A DNA stretch of 64,000 nt from Acidobacteriota bacterium (lineage in GTDB: Bacteria; Acidobacteriota; Vicinamibacteria; Vicinamibacterales; SCN-69-37). Positions 34,355 to 44,402 of this stretch are shown here, in pieces; within the stretch, counting starts at the first letter, position 1, and every line of letters begins with the position of its first letter. The stretch is from contig SHUF01000006.1 in NCBI GenBank assembly GCA_009694745.1, positions 33,536 to 97,535 on the forward strand. Direction: 5' to 3'. The position numbers and the translations under genes are program-made. The notes below the pieces were generated by a model. It saw only the letters and a list, made by a program, of their open reading frames with translations, was not told the origin of the DNA and did no database searches.

Positions 34355-35406
34355 TCTCTCCCGCGCTGTTCACAGTGGCGCGTTGTCCGGAATGCCGCAT
34401 CGCGCTGGCGCCGCAGCCGCCAGGCGCGGTGTGCCCCACGTGCCAGCGGGTGTTCGACGGATCCCGCGGCTACCTCGACCTCCGGCCCATTGAAGCGTTT
34501 GCCGAGCAGACCAAGTACCTCGATGAAGCGCTGCATGTGGACGCGCGGCACGAAACCGTGGCGCCGCCGTTGCTCGGGTCCAAAATTCGCAACGATCAAC
34601 TGCGCGCGTTTCTCGAACTCGCGCCAGGCGATCGCGTGGTGGACCTTGGCTGCGGCAGTGGGCGCGCCATGATCTGGAATCGCGACACGGGGGCGTCGTT
34701 CACCGGGATCGACATCAGCGCCTTCTTCGCGAGCGAATCACTCGACCAGTGCGATCTGCTCCTGGGCGATTTGCGACGCCTGCCGCTCGCCGACGCCTCC
34801 TTCAACAAGGCGTGGTCACTCGACGTTCTCGAACACCTCTCGCCACAAGCCCTGCACGACATGCTGGCGGAAGCGAACCGCGTGTTAAGTGACGACGGGG
34901 CGATGTTTGTCTACACGCACGTGCGCAAGAACGGTCCGCTGGCGCTGGGTGTGCGCCTCGTCAACCGCCTCAGCGGACTCCTCCATCGTCTCGGCCTCCT
35001 CGACCTCGGCACCGAGTGGCTCAGGAAATCCGATCACCTCAATCCGATCGCGGACCACGACGACCTTCGCCGGGTGGCGGCCGCCGCAGGGTTCGAGGTG
35101 GAACGCATCACGTACTACACGCCGATCATCGGCGCCTTTGTCGAGAACATCCTGACCCGCATGGCCGAACAGTTGATGGCGCGGCGCTCGAGAACGACCG
35201 GTGCCGGTGGCGGCGGCAGCGACCCGGGCGCCGCCGTGCGGGCGGCCAGGGCGGACGCCAAGACGCGGCTGCGGAAACGTGGACCGGTCTACTGGGCCAC
35301 ACGCGCGGCGACCGGTGTGATGTATCTCGACGTGTGGCTCTGGGGACGTTTTTCCTCTGGGCCGTTTTTTGCACGCCTGCGCAAACTGCCGCCCGCGACG
35401 CCCTGA
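34351..35406 (+). CDS. Class I SAM-dependent methyltransferase with N-terminal zinc ribbon
   Basis: 351 residues. Residues 8-35 contain CPECRIALAPQPPGAVCPTC, a CxxC...CxxC Trm112-like zinc ribbon. The catalytic domain shows motif I VVDLGCGSGRAMIW, FTGIDISAFFASE, DLRRLPLADASFNKAWSLDVLEHL and LAEANRVLSDDGAMFVYTHV. Methyltransferases of this build in glycan clusters usually modify sugars or polyprenyl-linked intermediates. A flexible GGGGSD segment near residue 290 separates a C-terminal hydrophobic tail. The ATG overlaps the previous stop. Substrate not determinable. Confidence 0.88.
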   Translation: MISPALFTVARCPECRIALAPQPPGAVCPTCQRVFDGSRGYLDLRPIEAFAEQTKYLDEALHVDARHETVAPPLLGSKIRNDQLRAFLELAPGDRVVDLGCGSGRAMIWNRDTGASFTGIDISAFFASESLDQCDLLLGDLRRLPLADASFNKAWSLDVLEHLSPQALHDMLAEANRVLSDDGAMFVYTHVRKNGPLALGVRLVNRLSGLLHRLGLLDLGTEWLRKSDHLNPIADHDDLRRVAAAAGFEVERITYYTPIIGAFVENILTRMAEQLMARRSRTTGAGGGGSDPGAAVRAARADAKTRLRKRGPVYWATRAATGVMYLDVWLWGRFSSGPFFARLRKLPPATP

Positions 35407-35407
35407 C

Positions 35408-36571
35408 ATGCGCATCGTCTACGTCGCGCTCGATCAGCAGATCCCAGGCACCCTGGGCGGGTCGGTGCACGTGCAGGCGGTCGCTGAAGGCCTGGCCGCG
35501 CTGGGCCACGAGGTACATGTGGCCGTGGCGCAGGGCGGGCCGTGGCCCGCCGGGTCGGTGCACTGGCATGCGATGCGGCCTCCACTGGGCCGACCGGAGC
35601 TACGCTGGATGCGCGCGGGGGCCGTGGCAGATCTGGCTCGTCAGGTTGGCACCGACGTCGTGATGGAGCGCTACTACAATTTCGGCGGCGAAGGCGTGAC
35701 CGCCGCCCGGCAGCTGGGCGTGCCATCGGTTCTCGAAGTGAACGCCCCGGTGATCGACTATCCGGGTTCGACAAAGTCACGCATTGATCGAGCGTTGCTC
35801 GTGGAGCCCATGCGCCGATGGCGCGATGCGTTGTGCCGCCAGGCCTCGCTACTGGTCACTCCCAACGTGCAAATCCTCCCGTCGTGGCTCGATCGCGCCA
35901 AAGTGCTTGAGGCCGAGTGGGGCGCCGACGTGGACAGCTTCCGTCCGTATGTGACGGGCCCGCTGCCGTTCACGAGGGATCCCGGTCGTGTGTTGTGCGT
36001 GTTTGCCGGCGCGTTTCGTTCGTGGCACGGTGTCGCGCAGATGGCAGCATCGCTCGCCCGCCTTCATCGTCAGGGTGAACACCGTCTTGGCGCGGTGTTC
36101 ATCGGCGATGGCCCGGAGCGGGCGGCCGCTGAACAGCTGACGCGCAAGGTCCCCAGCGTGACGTTCACCGGCGCCGTGCCCCATGACCAGCTGCCACAGT
36201 GCCTGGCCGCGGCCGACATCGGCGTGGCGCCGTTCGACCCGGGTAAACACAAGCCGCTGGCTCTGGGGTTCTACTGGTCTCCGCTGAAGATCTTCGAGTA
36301 CATGTCTGCAGGACTTCCGGTCGTGGCACCGCGGCTTCCGCGCATTGCCGACCTGGTCGGCGACGGCAACGAAGGGCTGCTGTACGACCCTGCAGAGCCC
36401 AGGACGCTTGATGACGCGCTGGTCCGGCTCACGGACAAAGAACTGCGTGAGCGCCTGGGGCGTGGTGCTCGGGCTCGCGCCGTCGCCCAGTACAGCTGGC
36501 GGGCTCATTGCGCGCTGCTCGACACACGGCTTCGCGCGCTAGTGGCTTCCCGCCCGGGGAGCAGGACATGA
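35408..36571 (+). CDS. GT4-family glycosyltransferase
   Basis: 387 residues. N-terminus MRIVYVALDQQIPGTLGGSVHVQAVAEGLAALGHEV is a typical GT-B start with the Gly-rich acceptor loop. The donor domain includes VLCVFAGAFRSWHGVAQMAAS, GAVFIGDGPERAAAEQL, VTFTGAVPHDQLPQCLAAADIGVAPF and the acidic motif YWSPLKIFEYMSAGLPVVAP. Starts one base after the methyltransferase stop, and its own stop overlaps the next GT gene (ATGA). Sugar and acceptor unknown. Confidence 0.9.
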   Translation: MRIVYVALDQQIPGTLGGSVHVQAVAEGLAALGHEVHVAVAQGGPWPAGSVHWHAMRPPLGRPELRWMRAGAVADLARQVGTDVVMERYYNFGGEGVTAARQLGVPSVLEVNAPVIDYPGSTKSRIDRALLVEPMRRWRDALCRQASLLVTPNVQILPSWLDRAKVLEAEWGADVDSFRPYVTGPLPFTRDPGRVLCVFAGAFRSWHGVAQMAASLARLHRQGEHRLGAVFIGDGPERAAAEQLTRKVPSVTFTGAVPHDQLPQCLAAADIGVAPFDPGKHKPLALGFYWSPLKIFEYMSAGLPVVAPRLPRIADLVGDGNEGLLYDPAEPRTLDDALVRLTDKELRERLGRGARARAVAQYSWRAHCALLDTRLRALVASRPGSRT

Positions 36572-37845
36572 CACCCCGGCGCGTGTTGCTCGTGACCGAT
36601 TCATTTCCGCCCGGCGCCGGCGGCTCGGGCTGGAGCACCTTCGAACTGGCGAGACAGCTCCGCAATCGCGGCCACGCCGTGCAGGTGGTGCATGCCAAAC
36701 CCGGCGCCGTCAACGGCCTGCACCACACCGAGTACGAAGGCGTGCCGGTCACTGAGTTTCGCGTCAACGTTCCCAATGTGCCGGTGCTGCGAAACGTCTT
36801 GAAGAACGAGCGCCTCTGGGCCGCGCTCAGCCGGTACCTCGTTACTCGACTGGCCGCCGAACCCACCGACATCGTCCACGCCCAACACGTGATGACGACG
36901 GTGCCGGCGGTGCGGGCTGGGCGCCTCGCCGGCGTGCCGGTCGTGGCGACCGTACGCGACTACTGGCCCGTCTGCTACTGGTCAGACCTCATCGTGAGCC
37001 CCTCGGCGCCCGCGCTGTGTCCGGCGTGCACGGTTGGCGGCATGCGCGCCTGCATCCCGCCGCGTGCCGGCGCCCTTGGGAGAGGCGCGTGGACGCTGAT
37101 TCCGTACATGCGGCGCAACCTCGCGACAAAACGCCGAGAACTTGCACGGGTGGACGCGGTGGTGGCCGTGAGCACCGCGATCGCGCAGGACCTTCGCGAA
37201 CGGGCGCCCGAACTCGCGGGCACGCGCCTTGAGATCATCCACAATCCGGTGGATATGTCGGAACTGACCCCGGTCGCGCCACCTGGGGGAGACGCCCATG
37301 TGCTGTATGCCGGGAAACTTGCGGTCAACAAGGGTGTGCAGTTTTTGCTTCCGGCGCTTGATGCCGCGCGGATCGACTGGCCGCTCGTGGTGATTGGCGA
37401 CGGCCCGATGCGCGCGGAACTGGAGGCGCAGGCGCGCCGATCGGGCCGCCAGGTGCGATGGCTCGGCTGGCGCGATCGTCACGAAGTGCTGGCCGCCATG
37501 CGTGTGTCAACGCTGCTCGCGTTCCCCTCGTACGGACCGGAATCACTGAGCCGCGTTTTGATCGAGGCGTCAGCGCTGGGACTTCCGATCGCCGCCATGG
37601 ACACTGGTGGTACCAGCGACATCGTCAGGCACGAAGAAACGGGACTGCTGGCCGCAACGCCGGAGGGCTTCGCGCGCGACCTGGCGAGGCTTGCGGCCGA
37701 TCCGGTGCTGCGGGCGCGTCTGGGCGCCGGCGCGGCGGCCCACGCACGGGCCCACTTTGAGGCCTCGCGCGTCGGCGAACGAGTTGAGGCCCTTTACGCC
37801 TCCATCATTGACGCGCGGCCACAAAGGCCAGGAGCACGCCATTGA
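36568..37845 (+). CDS. GT4-family glycosyltransferase with cysteine-rich insert
   Basis: 425 residues. N-terminal GSGWSTFELARQLRNRGHAVQVV is the acceptor loop. A Cys-containing insert near residue 150 (ALCPACTVGGMRAC) follows VRDYWPVCYWSDLI, a feature also known in some GT4 enzymes of polysaccharide clusters that use a small metal-binding loop. The donor domain has VLYAGKLAVNKGVQFLLPAL, LVVIGDGPMRAELEAQARR, VRWLGWRDRHEVLAAMRVSTLLAFPS and GPESLSRVLIEASALGLPIAAMD, with E-x7-E from SRVLIEAS. ATGA overlap on both sides. Confidence 0.9.
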   Translation: MTPRRVLLVTDSFPPGAGGSGWSTFELARQLRNRGHAVQVVHAKPGAVNGLHHTEYEGVPVTEFRVNVPNVPVLRNVLKNERLWAALSRYLVTRLAAEPTDIVHAQHVMTTVPAVRAGRLAGVPVVATVRDYWPVCYWSDLIVSPSAPALCPACTVGGMRACIPPRAGALGRGAWTLIPYMRRNLATKRRELARVDAVVAVSTAIAQDLRERAPELAGTRLEIIHNPVDMSELTPVAPPGGDAHVLYAGKLAVNKGVQFLLPALDAARIDWPLVVIGDGPMRAELEAQARRSGRQVRWLGWRDRHEVLAAMRVSTLLAFPSYGPESLSRVLIEASALGLPIAAMDTGGTSDIVRHEETGLLAATPEGFARDLARLAADPVLRARLGAGAAAHARAHFEASRVGERVEALYASIIDARPQRPGARH

Positions 37846-39101
37846 GGGTCGTGGTGATCGCGCGCGCGGTGCGGCCACTGCATGGCGAGGGGGGCCTCGA
37901 ACGGTCCGTTCATGATCTCGTGCGGCACCTGGCAGCGCGACAGGTGGACGTCACGCTGATCACGCCTTCGCCCACAAGCGTGCGGCGCAGTGGAACAGAC
38001 GATCCGTTTGCGTCCCCACACATCACGCTTCGGCATGTGCCGTATTCAACGTTCCCTCTGGCAAATCGGCGAGGCACGACTATTCTCGACCGGAGCACGG
38101 CCTATCCGCTGTTTGGGTGGCGGGCGGGTCGAGTCGCACTCGAGCTTGCGCGCACGGAAGCCGTAGATATCGTTCACGCGTTCGGCGCCAGTGGCCTGGG
38201 CTACGCGATGGGCCGTCGGGCGGGCGATCCGCCGCTGGTTGTCAACCCGCAGGGGATGGAGGAGTTCGGCGCGTCCTCTGCGGCGCCGCCCGGTCTGAAG
38301 CGGTGGGGCTACGCGCCTCTGCGCGCGGCGGTGCGCGCCACCACGCGGCGTGCGGAGGCGATCATCGCCACGGATCGGTCGATCGTGCCGTTCGCCGAGC
38401 GCCACCTTCGCCCGACGCCGGGCCAGTTGATTACCATTCCGAACGGTATCGACCTGGTGAACATGGGCGCGTTAGCCGGACCGGCGGAGGGGCAACTGTT
38501 GCGTCAGCGCCACGGCATTGCGGCAGGCGACACGGTGCTGCTCAGCGTCGGCCGCCTCGAACACAACAAGGGTTTTGATCTGCTGGCGCAGGCCCTGGGT
38601 CGAGCCGCGCGGCCGGGCGGGCCGCTGGCCGGCCTCGGGTGGCGCTGGGTGCTGGCGGGCGCGGGCCCCTATCGAGCCGCGATTCAGTCGGTCGTCGAGG
38701 CCGAAGGCCTGGGGCCGCGCGTGCTGTTCGCGGGTCGCGTCTCTGATGCCGATCTGCACGCGTGGTACGAAGCCGCCACGGTCTTCGTGCATCCGAGCCG
38801 GTACGAAGGCAGCTCACTCGTCACGCTCGAGGCCATGGCGCATCGGCGCGCAATCATCGCGACTCGAGCGGGCGGGTTGCCGGACAAGATTCGGCCCGGC
38901 GTGAATGGCTGGCTGGTGGATGTTGATTCGGTGGAGGGTCTGGCGCGCGCGATTGACGACGCTGCCGCGGCTCGTGGCTCACTCCCGGCGATGGGGGAAG
39001 CCAGCCGTCGAATTGTCGAAGAAAAATTTTCGTGGACGGTCCTCGTGGAGTCGTATCTGACCGCCTACGCCTCGCTCAGGACGCAGACGTCCCTACCGTG
39101 A
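37842..39101 (+). CDS. GT4-family glycosyltransferase
   Basis: 419 residues, last of the cluster. TTG start inside the TTGA overlap with the previous gene. MRVVVIARAVRPLHGEGGLE opens the GT-B fold; the donor domain has LLSVGRLEHNKGFDLLAQAL, WRWVLAGAGPYRAAIQSV, RVLFAGRVSDADLHAWYEAATVFVHPS and YEGSSLVTLEAMAHRRAIIAT, a clear E-x7-E. Its 3' end overlaps the convergent DUF2723 gene by 9 bases. Confidence 0.9.
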   Translation: MRVVVIARAVRPLHGEGGLERSVHDLVRHLAARQVDVTLITPSPTSVRRSGTDDPFASPHITLRHVPYSTFPLANRRGTTILDRSTAYPLFGWRAGRVALELARTEAVDIVHAFGASGLGYAMGRRAGDPPLVVNPQGMEEFGASSAAPPGLKRWGYAPLRAAVRATTRRAEAIIATDRSIVPFAERHLRPTPGQLITIPNGIDLVNMGALAGPAEGQLLRQRHGIAAGDTVLLSVGRLEHNKGFDLLAQALGRAARPGGPLAGLGWRWVLAGAGPYRAAIQSVVEAEGLGPRVLFAGRVSDADLHAWYEAATVFVHPSRYEGSSLVTLEAMAHRRAIIATRAGGLPDKIRPGVNGWLVDVDSVEGLARAIDDAAAARGSLPAMGEASRRIVEEKFSWTVLVESYLTAYASLRTQTSLP

Positions 39102-41432
39102 GCTTCCTGGCGCCGCGCCGCACACAGTGGCGCGGCGGGGATTGTTCAGGTCAACTGTCACCTGCACCAGCGTGAGTGTGGGATGCACACCCAGATCAAG
39201 CAGCGCGGACTTGTAGTCGCCGTTATCGTTCACGGTCACTTCCACACGAGACACATAACTTCCCGCCGGGGCATCCAGCGGCAGCGCTTGGTTGTCGGCC
39301 GCCATGACCCGGGCGATGGCGCGCGCATCCGCCATGTCGCCGGCGCGGAATGACTGGGTTGTCACCTTCAGCTCGCCTGTGCCACGGGCGTCGAACAGCG
39401 TGGGCGCCGCCGGCCGATCACCGACCACATAAAACGTGGTCCGCGACTCGAAGGGCCGGTAGTTGTCGATGCGCAACGTCACCCGGCCATCCACTGGAAG
39501 CGTCGAAATGTCGCGCCAGCCCAGATTACCGAGGTTCAGGCACGTGCCTGCCGACGTCAACTCAAAAAAGGGAAAGAGCCGCATGTCGAATGGCACACGG
39601 AGTCCGTCTGCCAGACGGACGACGAACGTCTCCAACACGCTCCCGCTGGGACTGACCACTGCCACCACGGCGCCGTCGCTCGTGCGTCCCTGCTCCTTCC
39701 CACCGATCCAGATCGCTGCGTTCTGGCTGTCGGCCTGAATGCGAATCTCGACCGGAGCCTGGGCGCCGGTTGTGCCAACAGTGGCGCCGCTCGCAAGCGA
39801 CAGATTCACCTCGTTCCCTTCAGGTGCCTCGAAAGCGGCTCCTCGCGCTCCGGCCACGCCGATGACTCCATAGGGCGTCCCAGCCTTGCGAAAGACACGA
39901 TCGGGGCTGACGCCGATGTGTGCCCAGCCCTGTGGGTGCGACATCAGTCCGGCTGCCGCCACATGCGTGGCGGCGACCACCACCGTGAAACCCTCACGAA
40001 CACTCGGCAGATATTCGGGGAACGGCTCGGCGCGCAGTGGCACCGGCTCCACACGGTAGTCGAATTGCCCCAACTCCACACGAGCCTGATCGAACAGGAA
40101 CACTTTGTAGCCACGCTTCTGGATGGCCACCACCTGCTCTGGCACGGCGGGCACCATGACGATGTCGCGTCCGGCCGCAGCGCCTTCGCCCAGCAGCTTG
40201 TAGTTCAACATCATCGTGGTGGGGTACTTGTCCATGACGATGGCGCTTTTGTCGGGTAGCCGTTCAAACAGCGCGTTGAAGTAGCGGGTCTCAAACGTAC
40301 GGCGGTGGTGATCGTTCGCGTCATAGTTGCGCACGACCTGTGACACAGGTACGGCCACTGTGAGCAAGAGCGCGGCGACGGCGCCCCACCGGCCGCGCCA
40401 CGACCAGATCGCTTCAAGGCCGAACGCCGCCAGCACCCACAACATCAGGAACGCCGACAACAGGAACCCCTCGTCTTCGTTCGAGCTCATGTTCACGGTC
40501 AGGGCCATCACGCCGACCGCACCGCCGACACACAACACGGCGTCACGGGCACGCCGGCGCAGCAGGACCACGGTGCCCACAAGCACCAGCGCCACACCGG
40601 GCCACGTCAGCTCGCGTACCACTAGACCTGCCACAACGGGCACGCGGGTACGGACAACTTCCGCTGCGGCAAACGCTCCGATCTCGTTGGCGTATCGGCG
40701 CGCAGTCACCACGTCCACCAATTCACCGAACGTAGTGGCTCTCGCCTCCAGATACGGGGCGTTCTGCAGGGTTCGAATCAGGATCAACGAATACTGCGAG
40801 AACCCCACTGCCAGCAGTCCCACGGTCAGCAGCAGTGTGCGTGGCGCCAGGGCCTGGCGCGCGTTGGTCATCAAGGCGTGCAGCACCAGCGCCGGCAGAA
40901 TCGAGATGATGATCAGGTGATTGCCGATGCTGATGGTGAAGACGGCGATCGCCCAGTAGAACAATGACCGGCGGCCGGTCTGACTCCAGCGCAACAACAA
41001 CACCACGCCCGCGCAGACGAGCGCGGCGGTGAGGGTGTAGCCCTTGGCGTACTGCGACTTCGCCCAGAAGGCGCGGCCAAGACCACAGGCCAGCGCGGCT
41101 GATGCGGCCACCGCAGGGCGGGTTCCCACCGCGCGTGCGGCGAAGTACAGGAAGAACACGGCCAGTGCCCCCAGCAGGGCCGACAGCATATTCATCCGGA
41201 ACGCGAGCGTGCCCCAGGGGACGTATGAAAACAGGTGGGAGACCATGACGTACATCGGATAGCCCGGCGCGTGCGGCGTGCCGAGGACTTTCCCGACGAA
41301 CGAAAACTTCGCCGCGTCACCCATGCCGAACAGGCCCGGGTAGATCGTGATCAGGTAGACCTGGAAAACGAGGAGCGCCACACCACACGCGAGGGCGCGA
41401 TCAACCCAGCGAAGCCGCGACACCGACAGCAT
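39093..41432 (-). CDS. DUF2723-family membrane glycosyltransferase (protein O-mannosyltransferase-like)
   Basis: 779 residues. N-terminal membrane part to about residue 400: LITIYPGLFGMGDAAKFSFVG, then APGYPMYVMVSHLFSYVPWGTLAFRMN, the diagnostic DUF2723 segment (GD, HxPGYP-like, RxN), with about ten helices; the rest is a soluble, beta-rich extracytoplasmic domain. In related GT-C proteins the GD motif after helix 1 is catalytic. Relatives are implicated in protein or surface O-glycosylation. It is the last gene of the minus-strand run (one base after the Omp85 gene), beside but opposite to the GT4 cluster. Confidence 0.85.
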   Translation of the reverse strand: MLSVSRLRWVDRALACGVALLVFQVYLITIYPGLFGMGDAAKFSFVGKVLGTPHAPGYPMYVMVSHLFSYVPWGTLAFRMNMLSALLGALAVFFLYFAARAVGTRPAVAASAALACGLGRAFWAKSQYAKGYTLTAALVCAGVVLLLRWSQTGRRSLFYWAIAVFTISIGNHLIIISILPALVLHALMTNARQALAPRTLLLTVGLLAVGFSQYSLILIRTLQNAPYLEARATTFGELVDVVTARRYANEIGAFAAAEVVRTRVPVVAGLVVRELTWPGVALVLVGTVVLLRRRARDAVLCVGGAVGVMALTVNMSSNEDEGFLLSAFLMLWVLAAFGLEAIWSWRGRWGAVAALLLTVAVPVSQVVRNYDANDHHRRTFETRYFNALFERLPDKSAIVMDKYPTTMMLNYKLLGEGAAAGRDIVMVPAVPEQVVAIQKRGYKVFLFDQARVELGQFDYRVEPVPLRAEPFPEYLPSVREGFTVVVAATHVAAAGLMSHPQGWAHIGVSPDRVFRKAGTPYGVIGVAGARGAAFEAPEGNEVNLSLASGATVGTTGAQAPVEIRIQADSQNAAIWIGGKEQGRTSDGAVVAVVSPSGSVLETFVVRLADGLRVPFDMRLFPFFELTSAGTCLNLGNLGWRDISTLPVDGRVTLRIDNYRPFESRTTFYVVGDRPAAPTLFDARGTGELKVTTQSFRAGDMADARAIARVMAADNQALPLDAPAGSYVSRVEVTVNDNGDYKSALLDLGVHPTLTLVQVTVDLNNPRRATVCGAAPGSSR

Positions 41433-41433
41433 C

Positions 41434-44400
41434 CTAGAACGCCTCGCCGATGCTCAGGTGGAACTCCCACCCGCGTTCGCGCTTGAGGTTGAAGAGCCGA
41501 TGGTCCAGCTTGAAACCAAAATCCAGGCGCAACGGACCCAGCGGCGACCGATACCGTATGCCAAGACCGGCAGCCCCGCGAAAATCGCCGGCCCGGATGT
41601 CACTGGCCCGGGCGAACACGTTGCCTCCGTCGATGAATCCCACCAGCGACACATCTGTGAGCACCTGCGTTCGCACTTCACCGTTCATCACCACCATGCC
41701 ATTGCCGCCGTTCGACAGGCCCGTGGCGTTCAGGATGCCTGCCACACCGAGCCGGTCCTGCTGGAAACCGCGCACACTGGTGCTGCCACCCGCAAAAAAC
41801 CGACGCCCGGCGGGGAGGTCGGCCACCGTGTCGGTTAGCGGCTCTCCGTCGGGGCCGAGGATCGGCAGGCCGTTGTCGTCGAGCCGGGTCACCTGCCGTT
41901 CGAAGCCACGCGCCACGCCCACCTGAATGCGCCCCGCCAGCACCACACGATTCGCGCGCGTAATTCGCCGGAAGCCGGTGGCCTGGAAAAACGCCTTCAC
42001 AAAGCCGACCTGGGATCCCAGCGACCGCGAGGCAATTTCGGCGTCGGCGCTGAGCCAGCCTCCGCTGGTCGGGTCCAGAAAATCGTCGCGATTGTCCCAC
42101 ACGACGCCGCTCGAGATGGACGACAGGCGAATCTGCGGAAACAGCCGGTCGATCAGCGGCTGATCCTCTTCCGAGATTCGGGTGTCGAAGAGCCGCGTCG
42201 AGTCCAGCGCATAACGGCCGAAGACGCTGAGCTTCGTAGACAGTCGCCTCAGCGCTTCCGCGTTGGCGGCACGCCGCACAAAAGTGAACGAGGTGCGAAT
42301 GGCGCGTTCGGCCGTGGCGCTCACCACAAGGTCCGTGTTGGTCCGCCAGATGCGCGTCGCACGGTAGCTACCGGTCACGCGGTATTCGCTCAGCGCAAAA
42401 CCTTTTCCGTCGCGCGCGGGATCATCAGGTTCGCTCCTGGGGCGCAGGCTGACGCGTGAAAACAGGTTGATCGATCGGTTGCCACCAAAGAGGTTGCGCC
42501 GGCCAACCTCAAGGAACCCCCTGGGCGCGAACTCGAACCGATCTTCAACACCCCCCTCGACCGTGCGAGTCGTGCGGCCAAATTCGATGCCCCCGCCGTA
42601 CCCGATCGTGGTGGCCGATGACTCTTCCACGTGCACAATCACGTCCACCCGGCCGTCACCGGAGGTATCGGGCCCCTGCGTGATGCTGACGCGGCGGAAA
42701 ATTGCCAGGTCATTGAGACGCCGTTGGCTCTCGGCCCGAGCGGCCTGCCCCAGTGGCTGCCCCGACTTGAGCGTGACCTGGCCCAGAATCGTCGCGGTGC
42801 TGACGCGCGAATTTCCTGCGACGATGACGTGGTCCACGATGGTCTGCCGGCCCTCGTTGATGGTGAAGGTCGCGGTGTAGCGCGGCCCACCGCTGAGCAC
42901 CACGGCAACCGTCGCCGACTGGAAACCCGCATTACGGTAGAGCGCTTCGACGTTGTTTCGATCGGCCCTGACCTGCCCGTCCCGAAGCGGCTCACCAGTA
43001 CGCGACGCAATCGCCTTGCGCACGGCGGATTCCTCAATCTGGCTGGCGCCGACGATGAGGATGTTGCCGACCGTCCGCGCCGGTCCTTCGATGATTGTGA
43101 GGTGTACCACCACTTCGCTATCCAGATCCGCCCGCGTCGAGGGGACCTCTTCCGGAATCACCTCCACGATGACGGCGTATCCGGCGACCGCGTAGGCGTT
43201 CGCCAGCGCCTGAACACGGGCCGTGACCTCATCTTCCCTGAAGGGCTCACCGATCCGAAGCGCCAGGAGTGCACGTGCGTCGGGAGACGCGAGGAAGGTG
43301 TTGCCGCTGATGGTCACGTCGCGCAAGCGGTAGCGGCGCCCCTGATTCACGTCGACCGTGACCACCGTCCGGTTGCCGGCTGGCTGCTCGACGCGTCGGA
43401 TCTCCACACGCGCCCGCCAGTGCCCCTGGTTCTGGAGGGCGGTGCGGATACGTAACGCCGAGTCTTCAAGCAGATCCTCATCGGCCGAGTTCTCGCGGCG
43501 AATGGGAATCCACTGGTCCGCGCCTCCAGATGGGAGCGGGTCGCCGGTGACGACAATGTCGAAAATTGGTCCGGCGTCCACGGTGATGGTCACGTCCACC
43601 ACCTCGCCGTCGCCCGTCGGAAAATGGCTGGCAGACGCTTCATAGTACCGGCGGGTCCGCAGGCGCTCCGCGACGGCGCGGAGTGCATCCTCGATCGCCC
43701 GACGCCGGTAGGGCGACCCTGTGGACACATTCAGCGCATTGAGCACCTCGGCTGCGGGCAATGGCGAGTCACCGCCGACGGTGATGGTCCCGATGCGTTG
43801 CCTCGCACCCGCCTCCACCGTCAGCACGAGCGTCGCGGCATGCACATCGTGCCTGGGCTCCACCGCGGCCTTGACCACCGGGCGGAAGAAGCCTTCGTCT
43901 GCGAGGAGCCGGCGGACGGCCTCAGCGGCGGCCTCGGTCTTCACCGCAACCAGCCGACCTCCCGTCTGCTCCAAGACGCCACGTTCCAGCGACTGAGCGT
44001 CAAGGCCCAGCGCTCCACGAAACTCGAGACGATCGATGGGATGCCTCGGCGTGAGCGAGAAGACCACGGTGACGCCCTCGCCGTCGGGTTGCGCCATAGC
44101 CGCGACTGTCTCATAGCGGTCGAGATTGCGCAGGTGCGCCAGACTCTCGCGAACGGCCTCATCACTCAACGGCACACCTCTGCGCACCTCGAGCAACTCG
44201 AACAGACTAGCCTGCGCCACGGGCTGGCCCTCAATCTCCACTCGCACCAGAGTGACCGTGCGCCCGATCCACGCCTTGAGGTCGGGCGTCGTCTGAATCT
44301 GCGGCACGGCCGGCTGGCTCTGGCTCGCCGCCGCGGTCGTCTGGAACGCCACGCTGGCGAGCAGCGTGATCATCGCGGCGCAGAGAACACGGGCTCGCAT
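41434..44400 (-). CDS. Omp85-superfamily outer-membrane assembly protein with seven POTRA repeats
   Basis: 988 residues: signal peptide 1-26, seven consecutive ~75-residue POTRA-like units by my reading (starting at VTLVRVEIEGQ, IDRLEFRG, IGTITVGGD, FDIVVTGD, RLRDVTISGNTF, VGNILIVGAS and VDHVIVAGNS), then a ~370-residue barrel with NLFGGNRSINLFSRVSL, PTSGGWLSADAEI, FFAGGSTSVRGFQQDRLG and a C-terminal barrel strand ending FHLSIGEAF with a terminal Phe. The RGF in VRGFQQD marks the L6 loop motif of the family. It inserts outer-membrane proteins or acts in TamA-like assembly. It lies directly after tamB (start 3 bases past the tamB stop), which favours the TamA-like role. ATG at 44400 chosen because the signal peptide begins there. 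Confidence 0.9.
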   Translation of the reverse strand: MRARVLCAAMITLLASVAFQTTAAASQSQPAVPQIQTTPDLKAWIGRTVTLVRVEIEGQPVAQASLFELLEVRRGVPLSDEAVRESLAHLRNLDRYETVAAMAQPDGEGVTVVFSLTPRHPIDRLEFRGALGLDAQSLERGVLEQTGGRLVAVKTEAAAEAVRRLLADEGFFRPVVKAAVEPRHDVHAATLVLTVEAGARQRIGTITVGGDSPLPAAEVLNALNVSTGSPYRRRAIEDALRAVAERLRTRRYYEASASHFPTGDGEVVDVTITVDAGPIFDIVVTGDPLPSGGADQWIPIRRENSADEDLLEDSALRIRTALQNQGHWRARVEIRRVEQPAGNRTVVTVDVNQGRRYRLRDVTISGNTFLASPDARALLALRIGEPFREDEVTARVQALANAYAVAGYAVIVEVIPEEVPSTRADLDSEVVVHLTIIEGPARTVGNILIVGASQIEESAVRKAIASRTGEPLRDGQVRADRNNVEALYRNAGFQSATVAVVLSGGPRYTATFTINEGRQTIVDHVIVAGNSRVSTATILGQVTLKSGQPLGQAARAESQRRLNDLAIFRRVSITQGPDTSGDGRVDVIVHVEESSATTIGYGGGIEFGRTTRTVEGGVEDRFEFAPRGFLEVGRRNLFGGNRSINLFSRVSLRPRSEPDDPARDGKGFALSEYRVTGSYRATRIWRTNTDLVVSATAERAIRTSFTFVRRAANAEALRRLSTKLSVFGRYALDSTRLFDTRISEEDQPLIDRLFPQIRLSSISSGVVWDNRDDFLDPTSGGWLSADAEIASRSLGSQVGFVKAFFQATGFRRITRANRVVLAGRIQVGVARGFERQVTRLDDNGLPILGPDGEPLTDTVADLPAGRRFFAGGSTSVRGFQQDRLGVAGILNATGLSNGGNGMVVMNGEVRTQVLTDVSLVGFIDGGNVFARASDIRAGDFRGAAGLGIRYRSPLGPLRLDFGFKLDHRLFNLKRERGWEFHLSIGEAF

Positions 44401-44402
44401 GG

